Assembly: GCF_041410465.1 (NCBI RefSeq) | Contig: NZ_CP166961.1 | Coordinates: forward strand, 1,178,001 to 1,242,000 | Length of the DNA: 64,000 bases | Reading direction: 5' to 3' | Source of the DNA: Thalassotalea sp. 273M-4 | GTDB lineage: Bacteria; Pseudomonadota; Gammaproteobacteria; Enterobacterales; Alteromonadaceae | In this document: in pieces, positions 56,261-64,000 of the stretch | Layout of the letters: every line of letters begins with the position of its first letter | Position numbering within the stretch: position 1 is the stretch's first letter | Position numbers and translations under genes: made by a program | Notes under the pieces: generated by a model | Told to the model about the DNA's origin: nothing | Database searches by the model: none | The model's input: only the letters and a program-made list of their open reading frames with translations

Positions 56261-57744
56261 AAAGTAAAAAGGCCGCTGCGGGCCTAGGATTGGTTCTTGT
56301 TGGTTTTATTGTGTTAAATGTAATGGCCATTGTTTATTATGATAATACCAGAAAATCTCTTCAAGACTTCTATCAACAAGGGTACATTATTCATACGACC
56401 GCGATGGAAGTTGATGCGGATGCATCCGCAATTAGAGAGCTTTTGCGGGCTCAGGCACAAGTACCGAAGGCGCTAGAGCGTTCAAAACAAAAAATTCATG
56501 CCATTGAGTCAAATATCGTTAAAAATCTTGACTTGATGTTTGAGCATTATCAAGGTCCGGCCCAAACGGTTGCTCAGGTTCGTCATGCCTTTTTAACTTG
56601 GTATCCGTTATACATTCCTGAAAATATCGCAGGTTCAGATGGAACAAATCAGCTATATCAAAACTGGCAATCACATAGTGAGGTGTTCAAGTCTGTTCGA
56701 GCGTTTCAGACTCAGTTACTCAATTTTTCGCTCTCGGCACAAAAGCATTCGAATCAACTGGCGCAGCAAATCGATAAAGGCAACTATATTGTCGCATCAT
56801 TAGCGATAATGCTGTTTTTAGGCTTATGCTGTGGGATATTTTACCTGTTTTGGCTGATGGACATGTTAAGACGAGCAGAACGAAAATACAGCGATGTCGA
56901 GCAATTATTAGATCAAAATGTGATGATTGCCACTTTAGAACCTACAGGCAAAGTGTTACAGGCGAGTCATTCATTATGCCGTTATTTAGGTAAAACAGAA
57001 GACGAGGTACTGGGCCAGAATTTAACTTTTTTTGATAACTCAGATGAGTCTGAGGCGCATTACCAAAAGATCACCAATCACACTCAAATGGGGAAGGTAT
57101 GGGAAGGGCAGTTAAAGCGTAAATCGCCTTTAGGTGAACACCAGTGGTTTTACTCTCGATTGTTGCCTAATTTTAGCGAAGATTATCAAATTAAGCACTA
57201 TACCAACATCATCGTTGATACCACCAATAATCATATTGCTATGCTAGACCCGTTAACCGGGCTCGGTAACCGTCGTCGTTACGAGCATTCCATAGCCAAA
57301 GCATTACTAGATGCTGAAACATTACATAATCACATCACTCTAGCAATCATCGATATTGATTATTTTAAACCTTACAATGACTTTTATGGTCACCCCAGTG
57401 GTGATACGGCTTTGGTTCGAGTCGCTAAAATTATCTTTAATGCGGTTAAAGGCACTCGACATCGAGCTTTTCGTATTGGTGGTGAAGAGTTTGCTATTAT
57501 CATTTACAATAGAGATCAGCTTGAAAGTCTGAAATTTTTGCAATTGCTGCGACAAACGATTCAAGATGCGCAGATACCGCACGAAAGAAGTAAGGTATCA
57601 AAATACCTTTCAGTTTCTATTGGAGCCAGTTACCGACCCGCTAGCGATACCAATATTTCTGAAGATGATTTATATCAACTTGCCGACAAAGCCCTCTATA
57701 AAGCAAAACAACAACGCAATGCTGTGTACATTTCGACCAATTGA
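56254..57744 (+). CDS. Membrane diguanylate cyclase (PAS-GGDEF)
   Basis: A 496-aa protein with two membrane helices (about 8-28 and 178-200) around a helical periplasmic domain, then a PAS domain (about 220-320) and a GGDEF domain (about 330-492). The catalytic 'GGEEF' motif is intact, and 'DIDYFKPYNDFYGH' is the usual metal and substrate region, so it should make cyclic di-GMP. The RxxD inhibitory site five residues before GGEEF is absent, so product inhibition is unlikely. I chose ATG 56254 with GGAAG eight bases upstream; the frame also opens at TTG 56227. It may act with the adjacent relay on surface behaviour; that is inference. Confidence 0.88.
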   Translation: MLKSKKAAAGLGLVLVGFIVLNVMAIVYYDNTRKSLQDFYQQGYIIHTTAMEVDADASAIRELLRAQAQVPKALERSKQKIHAIESNIVKNLDLMFEHYQGPAQTVAQVRHAFLTWYPLYIPENIAGSDGTNQLYQNWQSHSEVFKSVRAFQTQLLNFSLSAQKHSNQLAQQIDKGNYIVASLAIMLFLGLCCGIFYLFWLMDMLRRAERKYSDVEQLLDQNVMIATLEPTGKVLQASHSLCRYLGKTEDEVLGQNLTFFDNSDESEAHYQKITNHTQMGKVWEGQLKRKSPLGEHQWFYSRLLPNFSEDYQIKHYTNIIVDTTNNHIAMLDPLTGLGNRRRYEHSIAKALLDAETLHNHITLAIIDIDYFKPYNDFYGHPSGDTALVRVAKIIFNAVKGTRHRAFRIGGEEFAIIIYNRDQLESLKFLQLLRQTIQDAQIPHERSKVSKYLSVSIGASYRPASDTNISEDDLYQLADKALYKAKQQRNAVYISTN

Positions 57745-58012
57745 TCGTTAGGCGTTATATTTACAGTGTTTAATTAACACACTGTCATCATTTGCTTTTA
57801 ATGTAATTTGTAAACAGGATTTCTCTAAATGGCTATAAAAACGCCAATTACGGCTATTTTACCTTTTAGATATAGCCAAACCCCAGCTATTTTATTAGTA
57901 TCGGCGCTCGAAATTATTTTCAGGTGGTAAAATAGCATATACCAAAACTGGGTGCTTCTTTCATCAGCCAAAAATTAAGCAGATACAGTAGGGTTTAAAA
58001 CAGGAGTCAATT

Positions 58013-58534
58013 TTGACAGACCAACGTAAAAGCCAGTGGTATGTACTCACGAGTAAGCCTCGAGAAGAGCAACGAGCTTATGATAATTTGCAAAATCAAG
58101 GCTACGAGGTGTTTCTTCCTAAAGTCTCTAAAATTAAAAAACGAAATGGCGCAAAAACAGTTGCCTTAGAGCCGTTATTTCCTAATTATTTGTTTATTCG
58201 CCTTGATAATCAAATCGATAATTTTAATGCAATTCGTTCCACCCGCGGGGTGGGCAATTTTGTTCGATTTGGAGTGTCCCCTGCGGTTATTGATCCTAGA
58301 TTAATTGATCAAATTCGCTTAGACACCGATTCTGCAACTCAACCTAAGAGTTTAGAAGAACTCCATGCCTTTAAAAAAGGTGAAAAAGTTGAAATTACCG
58401 ATGGTCCTTTTAAAGGGTTGGACGCAATATATCAAACAAAGGATGGTCTTGAGCGCAGTATTTTATTGATTAATTTACTCGGGCAGCCAAACGAAGTAGC
58501 CATAGATAATCAAATCGTCGAAAAGAAACTTTAA
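58013..58534 (+). CDS. rfaH: RfaH-type transcription elongation factor (NusG paralog)
   Basis: A 173-aa protein with an NGN domain ('WYVLTSKPREEQRAYDNLQNQGYEVFLPKV', 'LFPNYLFIRLD', 'STRGVGNFVRFG') and a C-terminal KOW-type domain ('FKKGEKVEITDGPFKGLDAIY'). Length and sequence fit RfaH rather than the general NusG, so it should aid transcription of long surface-polymer or surface-protein operons with an ops element. The start is TTG 58013 with AGGAG seven bases upstream. No ops element was recognised in the window, so its target operon lies elsewhere or has a diverged element. It is monocistronic. Confidence 0.85.
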   Translation: MTDQRKSQWYVLTSKPREEQRAYDNLQNQGYEVFLPKVSKIKKRNGAKTVALEPLFPNYLFIRLDNQIDNFNAIRSTRGVGNFVRFGVSPAVIDPRLIDQIRLDTDSATQPKSLEELHAFKKGEKVEITDGPFKGLDAIYQTKDGLERSILLINLLGQPNEVAIDNQIVEKKL

Positions 58535-58738
58535 CCGCGTTGACTCTTAACCATGGTTGGTATCATCACCGCGCTCATACCAACGAATTTGATTTCTTTA
58601 TGAAACGGTTTACTTCAGCCCTTATATAAGCGCTTATATGAGGAATTATTGGGTTCTTTCTTCTGCCAACCCTTAAATATGAAGCCTTAAGCCGTTAAAA
58701 CCAAACACCTTTGCCTATTGCTGTGCCTAAGTGCGCAG

Positions 58739-59605
58739 TTATCCTGCCAGTTTTAAAACCACGACATGTGTTTTCAGCAGTTCTAACGCTTTTTCAGCCG
58801 TATCGCCAATGAACTGTTCGGTTAAACCGCGATGACTGCTTGAGCCTATAACTACGATACTGGCATGAATTTCAGCCGCAATTGATGGCAGCACCAACCC
58901 TGGTTGGCCGGCTTTGATATGAATATGGTCCATCGAAATGTTGTATGTTCGACAAAGTTGCTCTAGCTCAGGGGTGAGCTTATTAATGGCATCTAATAGG
59001 GTCTGTTTTTTGGATTTAATTCCTAAGTCCTTCATCACCACAGAAAAGGTTGGACTAAAACCGATATGCAGTTGCTTGCCTAAAAGATTGGCTAATTGTT
59101 TGGCATGTTCAAGTATTTGTCTATTAAGTTGTTTTTTGTCTTCGTTAGTGGTTTGTAAGTCGATACAAGCCAATACGTTTTGATCTTTTTGCCAGAGCTT
59201 TTCACAAACAATAAACAGAGGCGTAGGGCAATCTCTGATTAATCGCCAATCTGTGGGGGTGTTCAGCAATTTTTTTGATTGATGGCCTGTTTTTAAGACA
59301 AATATCGGCTGATGTTCTTTGGCGAATTGACAAGCCCATTCTGAAAGGTCATCACGCCAGACTATTTCGTAACTGTGCTCTGGCCCTAAATTTAATTCCT
59401 GTTGTTGAGTGCGGGCTTTGTGGTCAAGTTGTTCAACTTTTTGGTGTTTAAATTCTCTACCTTTTAAGCCTAAACCTCGAATATCTTCAAAATAAAAATA
59501 GGCAATATGCAGCTTGGCATCAAAAGCGGTGGCCAATTCTAAAGCTTGCTTTAAGGCAACAGTTTGCGTTAGGTCGGCATCGGCTATCACTAAAATTGTG
59601 TTCAT
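58739..59605 (-). CDS. Tandem universal stress protein (UspA family)
   Basis: A 288-aa protein with two Usp domains. The first (about 1-140) starts 'MNTILVIADADLTQT'. The second (about 145-285) ends with 'VVIGSSSHRGLTEQFIGDTAEKALELLKTHVVVLK', the ATP-binding loop pattern G-x2-G-x9-G(S/T). The first domain lacks that loop, as in UspE-type proteins. UspE relates to motility, aggregation and stress survival in E. coli. ATG 59605 is chosen because GAGGG lies about seven bases upstream; an ATG at 59629 is in frame. It is a single gene with its promoter in the long intergenic region. Confidence 0.85.
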   Translation of the reverse strand: MNTILVIADADLTQTVALKQALELATAFDAKLHIAYFYFEDIRGLGLKGREFKHQKVEQLDHKARTQQQELNLGPEHSYEIVWRDDLSEWACQFAKEHQPIFVLKTGHQSKKLLNTPTDWRLIRDCPTPLFIVCEKLWQKDQNVLACIDLQTTNEDKKQLNRQILEHAKQLANLLGKQLHIGFSPTFSVVMKDLGIKSKKQTLLDAINKLTPELEQLCRTYNISMDHIHIKAGQPGLVLPSIAAEIHASIVVIGSSSHRGLTEQFIGDTAEKALELLKTHVVVLKLAG

Positions 59606-59828
59606 TCTTGCCCTCGTTTGTGCACACATAATGATGATTAGAATATAATTTAATTATGACGTGTTCAGCCTGACCTGCCATAAAATTTTTCAATAAATGG
59701 CCTTGCTATGAATGGCTTAATGTTGGTTTCGTTTTTTTAAATGACTGGGTTCGCTGGTTTTAACCAAACCTTTATTAGCGTTCATTAAAAGAACGGGTAG
59801 GATAAGATTCAAAAGGAGCACACTAAAA

Positions 59829-59876
59829 ATGGATATGGCTGTAAAGCTTTTTAGCACCAACCCGATGGCATGTTAA
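59829..59876 (+). CDS. Possible 15-residue peptide ORF
   Basis: ATG 59829 follows AAGGAG (59813-59818) by ten bases and the frame ends at TAA 59874 after 15 codons (ending in Asn-Pro-Met-Ala-Cys). It could be a leader peptide or chance. It lies opposite the 3' side of the proposed CsrB-like RNA. Confidence 0.22.
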   Translation: MDMAVKLFSTNPMAC

Positions 59877-59879
59877 TGT

Positions 59880-60127
59880 ACTGCGCTCCCTCGTCCTCTC
59901 TTCTTTTTTCTACAGCGTGACGTCCTGTTCACCAAGCATTGTTTCATCCATGAAAGATTAATCCAAACTGACTAACCAAAAGGAAATCCTTTTTGTCCTT
60001 GCTTGCCACATTCTTTGCGGTACTGCTTTTGCATCCTTGCTGCCCAACATCCTAAAGGGCCTTCCTTGCAACCCCAGTCCTTGGGGTGTTTTGAAGGCCG
60101 AAACCTTCAAAGAGAGTGATTAATCAG
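59880..60127 (-). ncRNA. CsrB/RsmZ-like CsrA-sequestering RNA (candidate)
   Basis: Read on the minus strand, about 195 bases hold ten to eleven GGA motifs, most as AAGGA, AGGAUG or AGGAC. Several sit in hairpin loops: GCCC-loop-GGGC with AGGAUG (60042-60060), GCA-AGGA-UGC (60031-60040), ACCCCA-AGGAC-UGGGGU (60071-60087) and UUCA-UGGA-UGAA (59943-59954). A stable 8-bp hairpin (60090-60111) stands at the 5' end. A CATAAT -10-like element (60135-60140) predicts a start near 60127. That matches RNAs that bind and sequester CsrA/RsmA. The 3' end is uncertain: no clear terminator was seen. No csrA gene is in the window. Confidence 0.6.
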
Positions 60128-60564
60128 TTATGGCATTATGCCGTTACAGTTAAACGTAATTAATCTGTCTGTTATTTTCAGAGACACCTGACCTAAAGAG
60201 CAATAAAGACTCTGTTGTAGTGTCACGTCTTGTCAGTCCAAAATCAAGGTTGAATTAAATTTCTTTTAATACCTTTAAAAGTATGTAATTTAACCGATTT
60301 TAGCGACTTTTTGACTCTGGGTGTTGTCTGAAACTAATTTTAAATCTAGTCAGGCTTAAATTTTATCGCAAATAATATTACGTCAATCTTTGACCGATAA
60401 AATTATAAGTAAATTAATGGCTTTTAGTTAATACCTAATCTATTTTTGTTCGCTTTCTTGAAGCCAATTTGACCATAAAAATTATTTCTTGATTAAATTT
60501 GACAAACATTTGATCGTCATTAACTCTTTAAAATTACAAGTCTTTTTTGGCACAGGAGGTGCCT
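60128..60564. other. AT-rich intergenic region upstream of the exporter
   Basis: No credible gene or double-glycine-leader peptide was found in the frames I read by eye. An 11-base palindrome, GGCATTATGCC (60132-60142), overlaps the proposed promoter of the CsrB-like RNA. The rest presumably contains the exporter promoter. Confidence 0.45.
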
Positions 60565-61809
60565 ATGTCAAATCTATTTAGAAAGGATGTGTTAGCCGAA
60601 CAAAAAGTTCGATTACAAGGTGAGGTATCCTTAGCGCAACCAATCTCGTTTACGTTGATAACCCTGGTGTTATTTGCTTTTGTGTTAGTCACTGCCTTGT
60701 ATTTATGTTTTGCCCAATACACCAATAAAGAGTCTGTTCAGGGGTATTTACAACCTGATCAAGGCGTCAGTGTTATTAGACCAAAACACTCTGGTGTGGT
60801 CTCTAAGCTACTGGTGCAAGAGGGACAACTTGTCCAAAATCAACAGGTCATCGCAGAAGTCTCCTTGCTATCAGAATCTGTTGATGGTCTCGATTTAAAC
60901 CAACAAACTCGGCAAGATCTTAAAAGTGAAGCGAAACGCTTAAATATTGAACTGGTAGAACAACAAGCGCTTTTAGATATTGAACAGCGCAAGCTAAAGA
61001 TGCAAATAGCAACCGCTAAACGCCAAATAAAGCAATTGTCCCTTGGCCAACAGACTACATTAAAGCGCTTAGAAATCAAAAATAAGCAGTGGAAAAATGC
61101 GCATCGATTGATGACAGAAGGCTTCCTTTCAGAACAAAGTACAGATTTGCTTAAAGAGCAACAATTAAGCATTGAGCACCAACTCAATGATATAGCCACC
61201 GACACCAGTTATTACATGGAAAAACAGCAACAAGCGATTTTAAACCAAGCTCGGTTGCCGATACAATTTGCTCAAAAACGCGCAGACATTGAATCTAAGC
61301 TGACTAAAATCAAGCAACAAATAAAACAAACTCAGCTCAGGCAACGCTACCAAATAAAGGCTACTAGAGCCGGTCGGGTGACTAATTTGCTTGCAAAAGT
61401 CGGAGAGACTATTTCGTCACAACATGCCTTTGTGACAATATTGCCTAAAGAAATTACCATGGAAGCCATTTTATATATTCCAACGAGGGCGTTTGGGTTT
61501 GTTAAAACAGGGCAAAAAACCCAACTGCGATACCAAGCGTTTCCCTATCAACGATTTGGATTGTATGAAGGGGAAATAACCAATTTGTCCAAAGCCATTC
61601 TTCTACCCGCTGATCTAAATCTGCCAATATCATTACAAGAACCTGTCTATAAAGCGGTTGTCAGCTTGAGCTCTCAACACATAAGTGCCTATGGTGCTCA
61701 AGTTCCCTTGCAACCGGGGATGTTATTAGAAGCCGATATATTTTTAGAGCAACGAAATTTATTGCAATGGTTATTTGACCCATTTTACAGTTTGAAGGGG
61801 CGTATATAA
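60565..61809 (+). CDS. HlyD-family periplasmic adaptor of a type I/bacteriocin-type exporter
   Basis: A 414-aa protein with a cytoplasmic start, one membrane helix (about 28-52), a biotinyl/lipoyl-like half-motif ('IRPKHSGVVSKLLVQEGQLV'), a long coiled-coil hairpin (about 110-255) and a beta-barrel end. It should link the inner-membrane ABC exporter to an outer-membrane channel of the TolC type. ATG 60565 has AGGAGG six bases upstream; an in-frame TTG lies at 60547. Its stop overlaps the start of the exporter gene (TAATG), so the two are translated together. No TolC-like gene is in the window. Confidence 0.88.
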   Translation: MSNLFRKDVLAEQKVRLQGEVSLAQPISFTLITLVLFAFVLVTALYLCFAQYTNKESVQGYLQPDQGVSVIRPKHSGVVSKLLVQEGQLVQNQQVIAEVSLLSESVDGLDLNQQTRQDLKSEAKRLNIELVEQQALLDIEQRKLKMQIATAKRQIKQLSLGQQTTLKRLEIKNKQWKNAHRLMTEGFLSEQSTDLLKEQQLSIEHQLNDIATDTSYYMEKQQQAILNQARLPIQFAQKRADIESKLTKIKQQIKQTQLRQRYQIKATRAGRVTNLLAKVGETISSQHAFVTILPKEITMEAILYIPTRAFGFVKTGQKTQLRYQAFPYQRFGLYEGEITNLSKAILLPADLNLPISLQEPVYKAVVSLSSQHISAYGAQVPLQPGMLLEADIFLEQRNLLQWLFDPFYSLKGRI

Positions 61810-63998
61810 TGGCTAATACCGCTTCGCTTTTACGTTTTAACCAAGGGTATCGTTTACCTGTTATTGTTCAATCAGAGGCCGCTGAATGTGGGTTAGCTGC
61901 CATCGCTATGATTGCCAATTTTTATGGCTTTAAGACCGATTTAAATTGGTTGCGACAGCAACATACCATTTCTTTGAAAGGCTCGACATTAACCCAGTTG
62001 ATGAAAATAGCGGATGAATTGAATTTTAATTCCCGAGCCTTAAAATTAGACATAGAACACTTACCTCAATTGCGTTGTCCCTGTATTTTGCATTGGGACA
62101 TGAATCATTTTGTGGTGCTTAAAAAAGTGAAAAAAGATTCGGTGATAATCCATGACCCAGCGACGGGGTTAATTACCTTATCATTTGCTGAATTTGCAAA
62201 ACATTTTACCGGCGTTGCTCTCGAGTTAATCCCAAATAAAAAATTTACCCTAGCAGAGCATAAAACTAAGATACGATTTCGCGATTTTTACAGTCGTATT
62301 GAACACTTGTTTCCTATCTTACTAAAACTGTTTCTACTGTCTTTGCTGTTGCAGGTTTTTGCTTTAACGTCGCCTTATTACATGCAATTGGTGGTCGATA
62401 AGGTATTGATGAGTCAAGATCAACACTTATTGGTGGTGCTTGCGCTTGGTTTTGGCCTATTGGGGATCATTGACTTGATCACTCGAGCATTACGCTCATT
62501 GGTGTTATTGCACTTTAGCCACTCTTTTAATATGCAAATGGGGGCTAATGTCTTTAGGCATTTGATTCACCTGCCTTTGGGCTTTTTTCAAAAGCGTCAC
62601 ATCGGAGACATTGTTTCACGGTTTGGCTCATTAAAATACATCAACGACATGATGACTACCGGGATTATCGAAGCGCTTATCGATGGTCTTATGGCGATTG
62701 CCACCTTGGTGATGATTTTTATTTACAGTCCTCAACTGGCGGTCGTCGTCTTGATTGCCGTGTTACTCTATGGCCTTATACGATTACTCAGCTTTCCCGC
62801 CTATAAACGCTTAAATGAAGAAGAAATTGTTGCTAAAGCGAAAGAGCAAAGCAATTTTATGGAAACCGTAAGAGGGATGCAAAGCATTAAACTTTTTTCA
62901 AAACAAACGCAACGACAGAATCTTTGGCAAAATCAATACAGCGCCCATTTAAATTGCACCATCAAAGTTGGGAAATTTCATATTCAGTTTCGTTGGCTAA
63001 ACGATCTTATTTTTGCCATTGAAAATGTCGTGGTCATTTACCTGGCAGCGTTAACCGTAATGTCGGGCAGTTTGAGTGTAGGGATGCTGTTTGCCTTTAT
63101 CAGTTATAAAAAGCACTTTTTAGAGCGCATCATCAGCCTTATTGAGAAAGTGATCGAATTTAAAATGCTTAGCTTACACTTTTCTCGCCTTGCGGATATT
63201 GTTTATCACCAAGAAGAGAGTTTATCTGGTCAAGTCAGCCCAAGCAAAAGTGGCCATTCCTTGCTACCCGCAAAGATTCATTCTAAAACACAATGCCCTG
63301 TGCATTTTCAGTTAAACAATATGTGTTATCGTTTTTCAGATGAAGAGCCTTGGCTGTTAAATAATGTCAATTTACATATAGAACAAGGCGAAAATGTCGC
63401 TATTATTGGCGCTTCTGGTTGTGGCAAGACTACCATGTTAAAGCTTATGTTGGGTTTGTATCGTCCATCTCAAGGCCATGTTCATTATCAACAACAGGAT
63501 ATTAACCAACTGGGATTGGCGAATTATCGCAACCAAATCGCTGCGGTAATGCAAGACGATCAATTGTTAAGTGGTACCATTGCTGAAAATATCAGTTTTT
63601 TTAATGAGCAAATTGATACCAATAAGATGATGCAAGTCGCTGCCATTGCCTGCATCCACCAAGACATTATGGCGATGCCAATGAGCTATAATTCACTTAT
63701 CGGCGATATGGGCAATACCTTGTCCGGTGGCCAGAAGCAGCGGCTGCTTTTGGCAAGAGCGCTATATCAGCAACCTAAAATTTTATTTTTAGATGAAGCA
63801 ACCAGCCATTTAGATGTCGGCTTAGAAAAGAAAGTGAGCGAGGCCATTAATAAGCTTAATATTTCACGGATTATTATCGCTCATCGAATCGAAACCATCA
63901 GGGCCGCTGATAAAGTCTATTTGTTATCAAAAGGTCGGTTGAAACGGATCCCTAGAGAGCATTTTAAACTTGCGCCAGCGCCTGAAAAACCAGTTTGA
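61809..63998 (+). CDS. Peptidase-containing ABC exporter (C39, colicin V/RaxB type)
   Basis: A 729-aa protein. The N-terminal C39 protease has Gln21, Cys27 ('QSEAAECGLAAIAM'), His100 ('DMNHFVVL') and Asp116 ('HDPATG'), so it should be active and cut double-glycine leader peptides. Six membrane helices follow (about 160-440), then an ATPase domain with 'GASGCGKTTM', 'LSGGQKQRLLLARAL' and 'LFLDEATSHLD'. Exporters of this kind secrete small bacteriocins or signal peptides. No precursor gene was found upstream; it may lie right of the window, which ends two bases after the stop. Confidence 0.9.
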   Translation: MANTASLLRFNQGYRLPVIVQSEAAECGLAAIAMIANFYGFKTDLNWLRQQHTISLKGSTLTQLMKIADELNFNSRALKLDIEHLPQLRCPCILHWDMNHFVVLKKVKKDSVIIHDPATGLITLSFAEFAKHFTGVALELIPNKKFTLAEHKTKIRFRDFYSRIEHLFPILLKLFLLSLLLQVFALTSPYYMQLVVDKVLMSQDQHLLVVLALGFGLLGIIDLITRALRSLVLLHFSHSFNMQMGANVFRHLIHLPLGFFQKRHIGDIVSRFGSLKYINDMMTTGIIEALIDGLMAIATLVMIFIYSPQLAVVVLIAVLLYGLIRLLSFPAYKRLNEEEIVAKAKEQSNFMETVRGMQSIKLFSKQTQRQNLWQNQYSAHLNCTIKVGKFHIQFRWLNDLIFAIENVVVIYLAALTVMSGSLSVGMLFAFISYKKHFLERIISLIEKVIEFKMLSLHFSRLADIVYHQEESLSGQVSPSKSGHSLLPAKIHSKTQCPVHFQLNNMCYRFSDEEPWLLNNVNLHIEQGENVAIIGASGCGKTTMLKLMLGLYRPSQGHVHYQQQDINQLGLANYRNQIAAVMQDDQLLSGTIAENISFFNEQIDTNKMMQVAAIACIHQDIMAMPMSYNSLIGDMGNTLSGGQKQRLLLARALYQQPKILFLDEATSHLDVGLEKKVSEAINKLNISRIIIAHRIETIRAADKVYLLSKGRLKRIPREHFKLAPAPEKPV

Positions 63999-64000
63999 TT

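Noticed and set aside
57760..57790. CAGTGT/ACACTG hairpin after the GGDEF gene as terminator
   Set aside because: The stem is only six bases with no U run.
59640..60564. Double-glycine bacteriocin precursor upstream of the exporter
   Set aside because: In the frames I read by eye there was no small gene with a leader ending in Gly-Gly or Gly-Ala and a ribosome site.
1..64000. tRNA genes, rRNA genes, insertion sequences or prophage
   Set aside because: No cloverleaf-like sequence, transposase or phage gene was recognised in any part.

Overview
The window reads as chromosome of a marine gammaproteobacterium of the Alteromonadales, most likely Colwelliaceae (Thalassotalea/Colwellia-like). This rests on the AT-rich base composition, the frequent TTG/GTG starts, the best-recognised genes (rhlE, rlmG, yajG, bolA, ettA, pstCAB-phoU, cysN, rfaH) and many multi-domain sensor kinases. 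No tRNA, rRNA, CRISPR, integrase or transposase gene was seen. The species call is inference.

Layout. 1-9.2 kb: two secreted/exported peptidases (M28 tail, M24), the RNA helicase RhlE, a 58-aa membrane protein, an AmpG permease, then a minus-strand operon rlmG-yajG-ppi facing alkB-bolA. 9.2-12.3 kb: an accessory island with a GIY-YIG nuclease and two unknown genes, bracketed by inverted copies of a palindromic repeat family. The right flank is a tandem array with an exact 105-bp period. 12.4-27 kb: EttA, a lipoprotein HtrA-like protease with a second degenerate protease half, a TPR membrane protein, VanZ-like protein, Dcp-type lipoprotein peptidase and a 1610-aa hybrid sensor kinase. 27-38.6 kb: a Pho-box-driven pstC-pstA-pstB-phoU operon, a DUF47-pit pair for low-affinity phosphate uptake, then cysN (without cysD) and an SLC13 permease.

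39.4-51.9 kb: a 12-kb operon of four secreted proteins built from DUF11-type domains, ending in a 1980-aa outer-membrane-type protein with DUF11, OmpA-like and C-terminal barrel regions. I regard this as a candidate undescribed surface-structure system. It is followed by the parts of a split phosphorelay: a free HPt protein, an OmpR-type regulator and a hybrid kinase lacking its own HPt. A GGDEF protein comes next.

58-64 kb: an RfaH-type elongation factor, a tandem universal stress protein, and a C39-peptidase ABC exporter with its HlyD adaptor. The roughly 950-base gap before the exporter holds, on the minus strand, a dense run of AGGA motifs, several in hairpin loops, matching the pattern of a CsrB/RsmZ-type regulatory RNA.

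Main points for follow-up: the GIY-YIG/palindromic repeat island, the DUF11 surface operon with an internal terminator-like hairpin, and the CsrB-like RNA.
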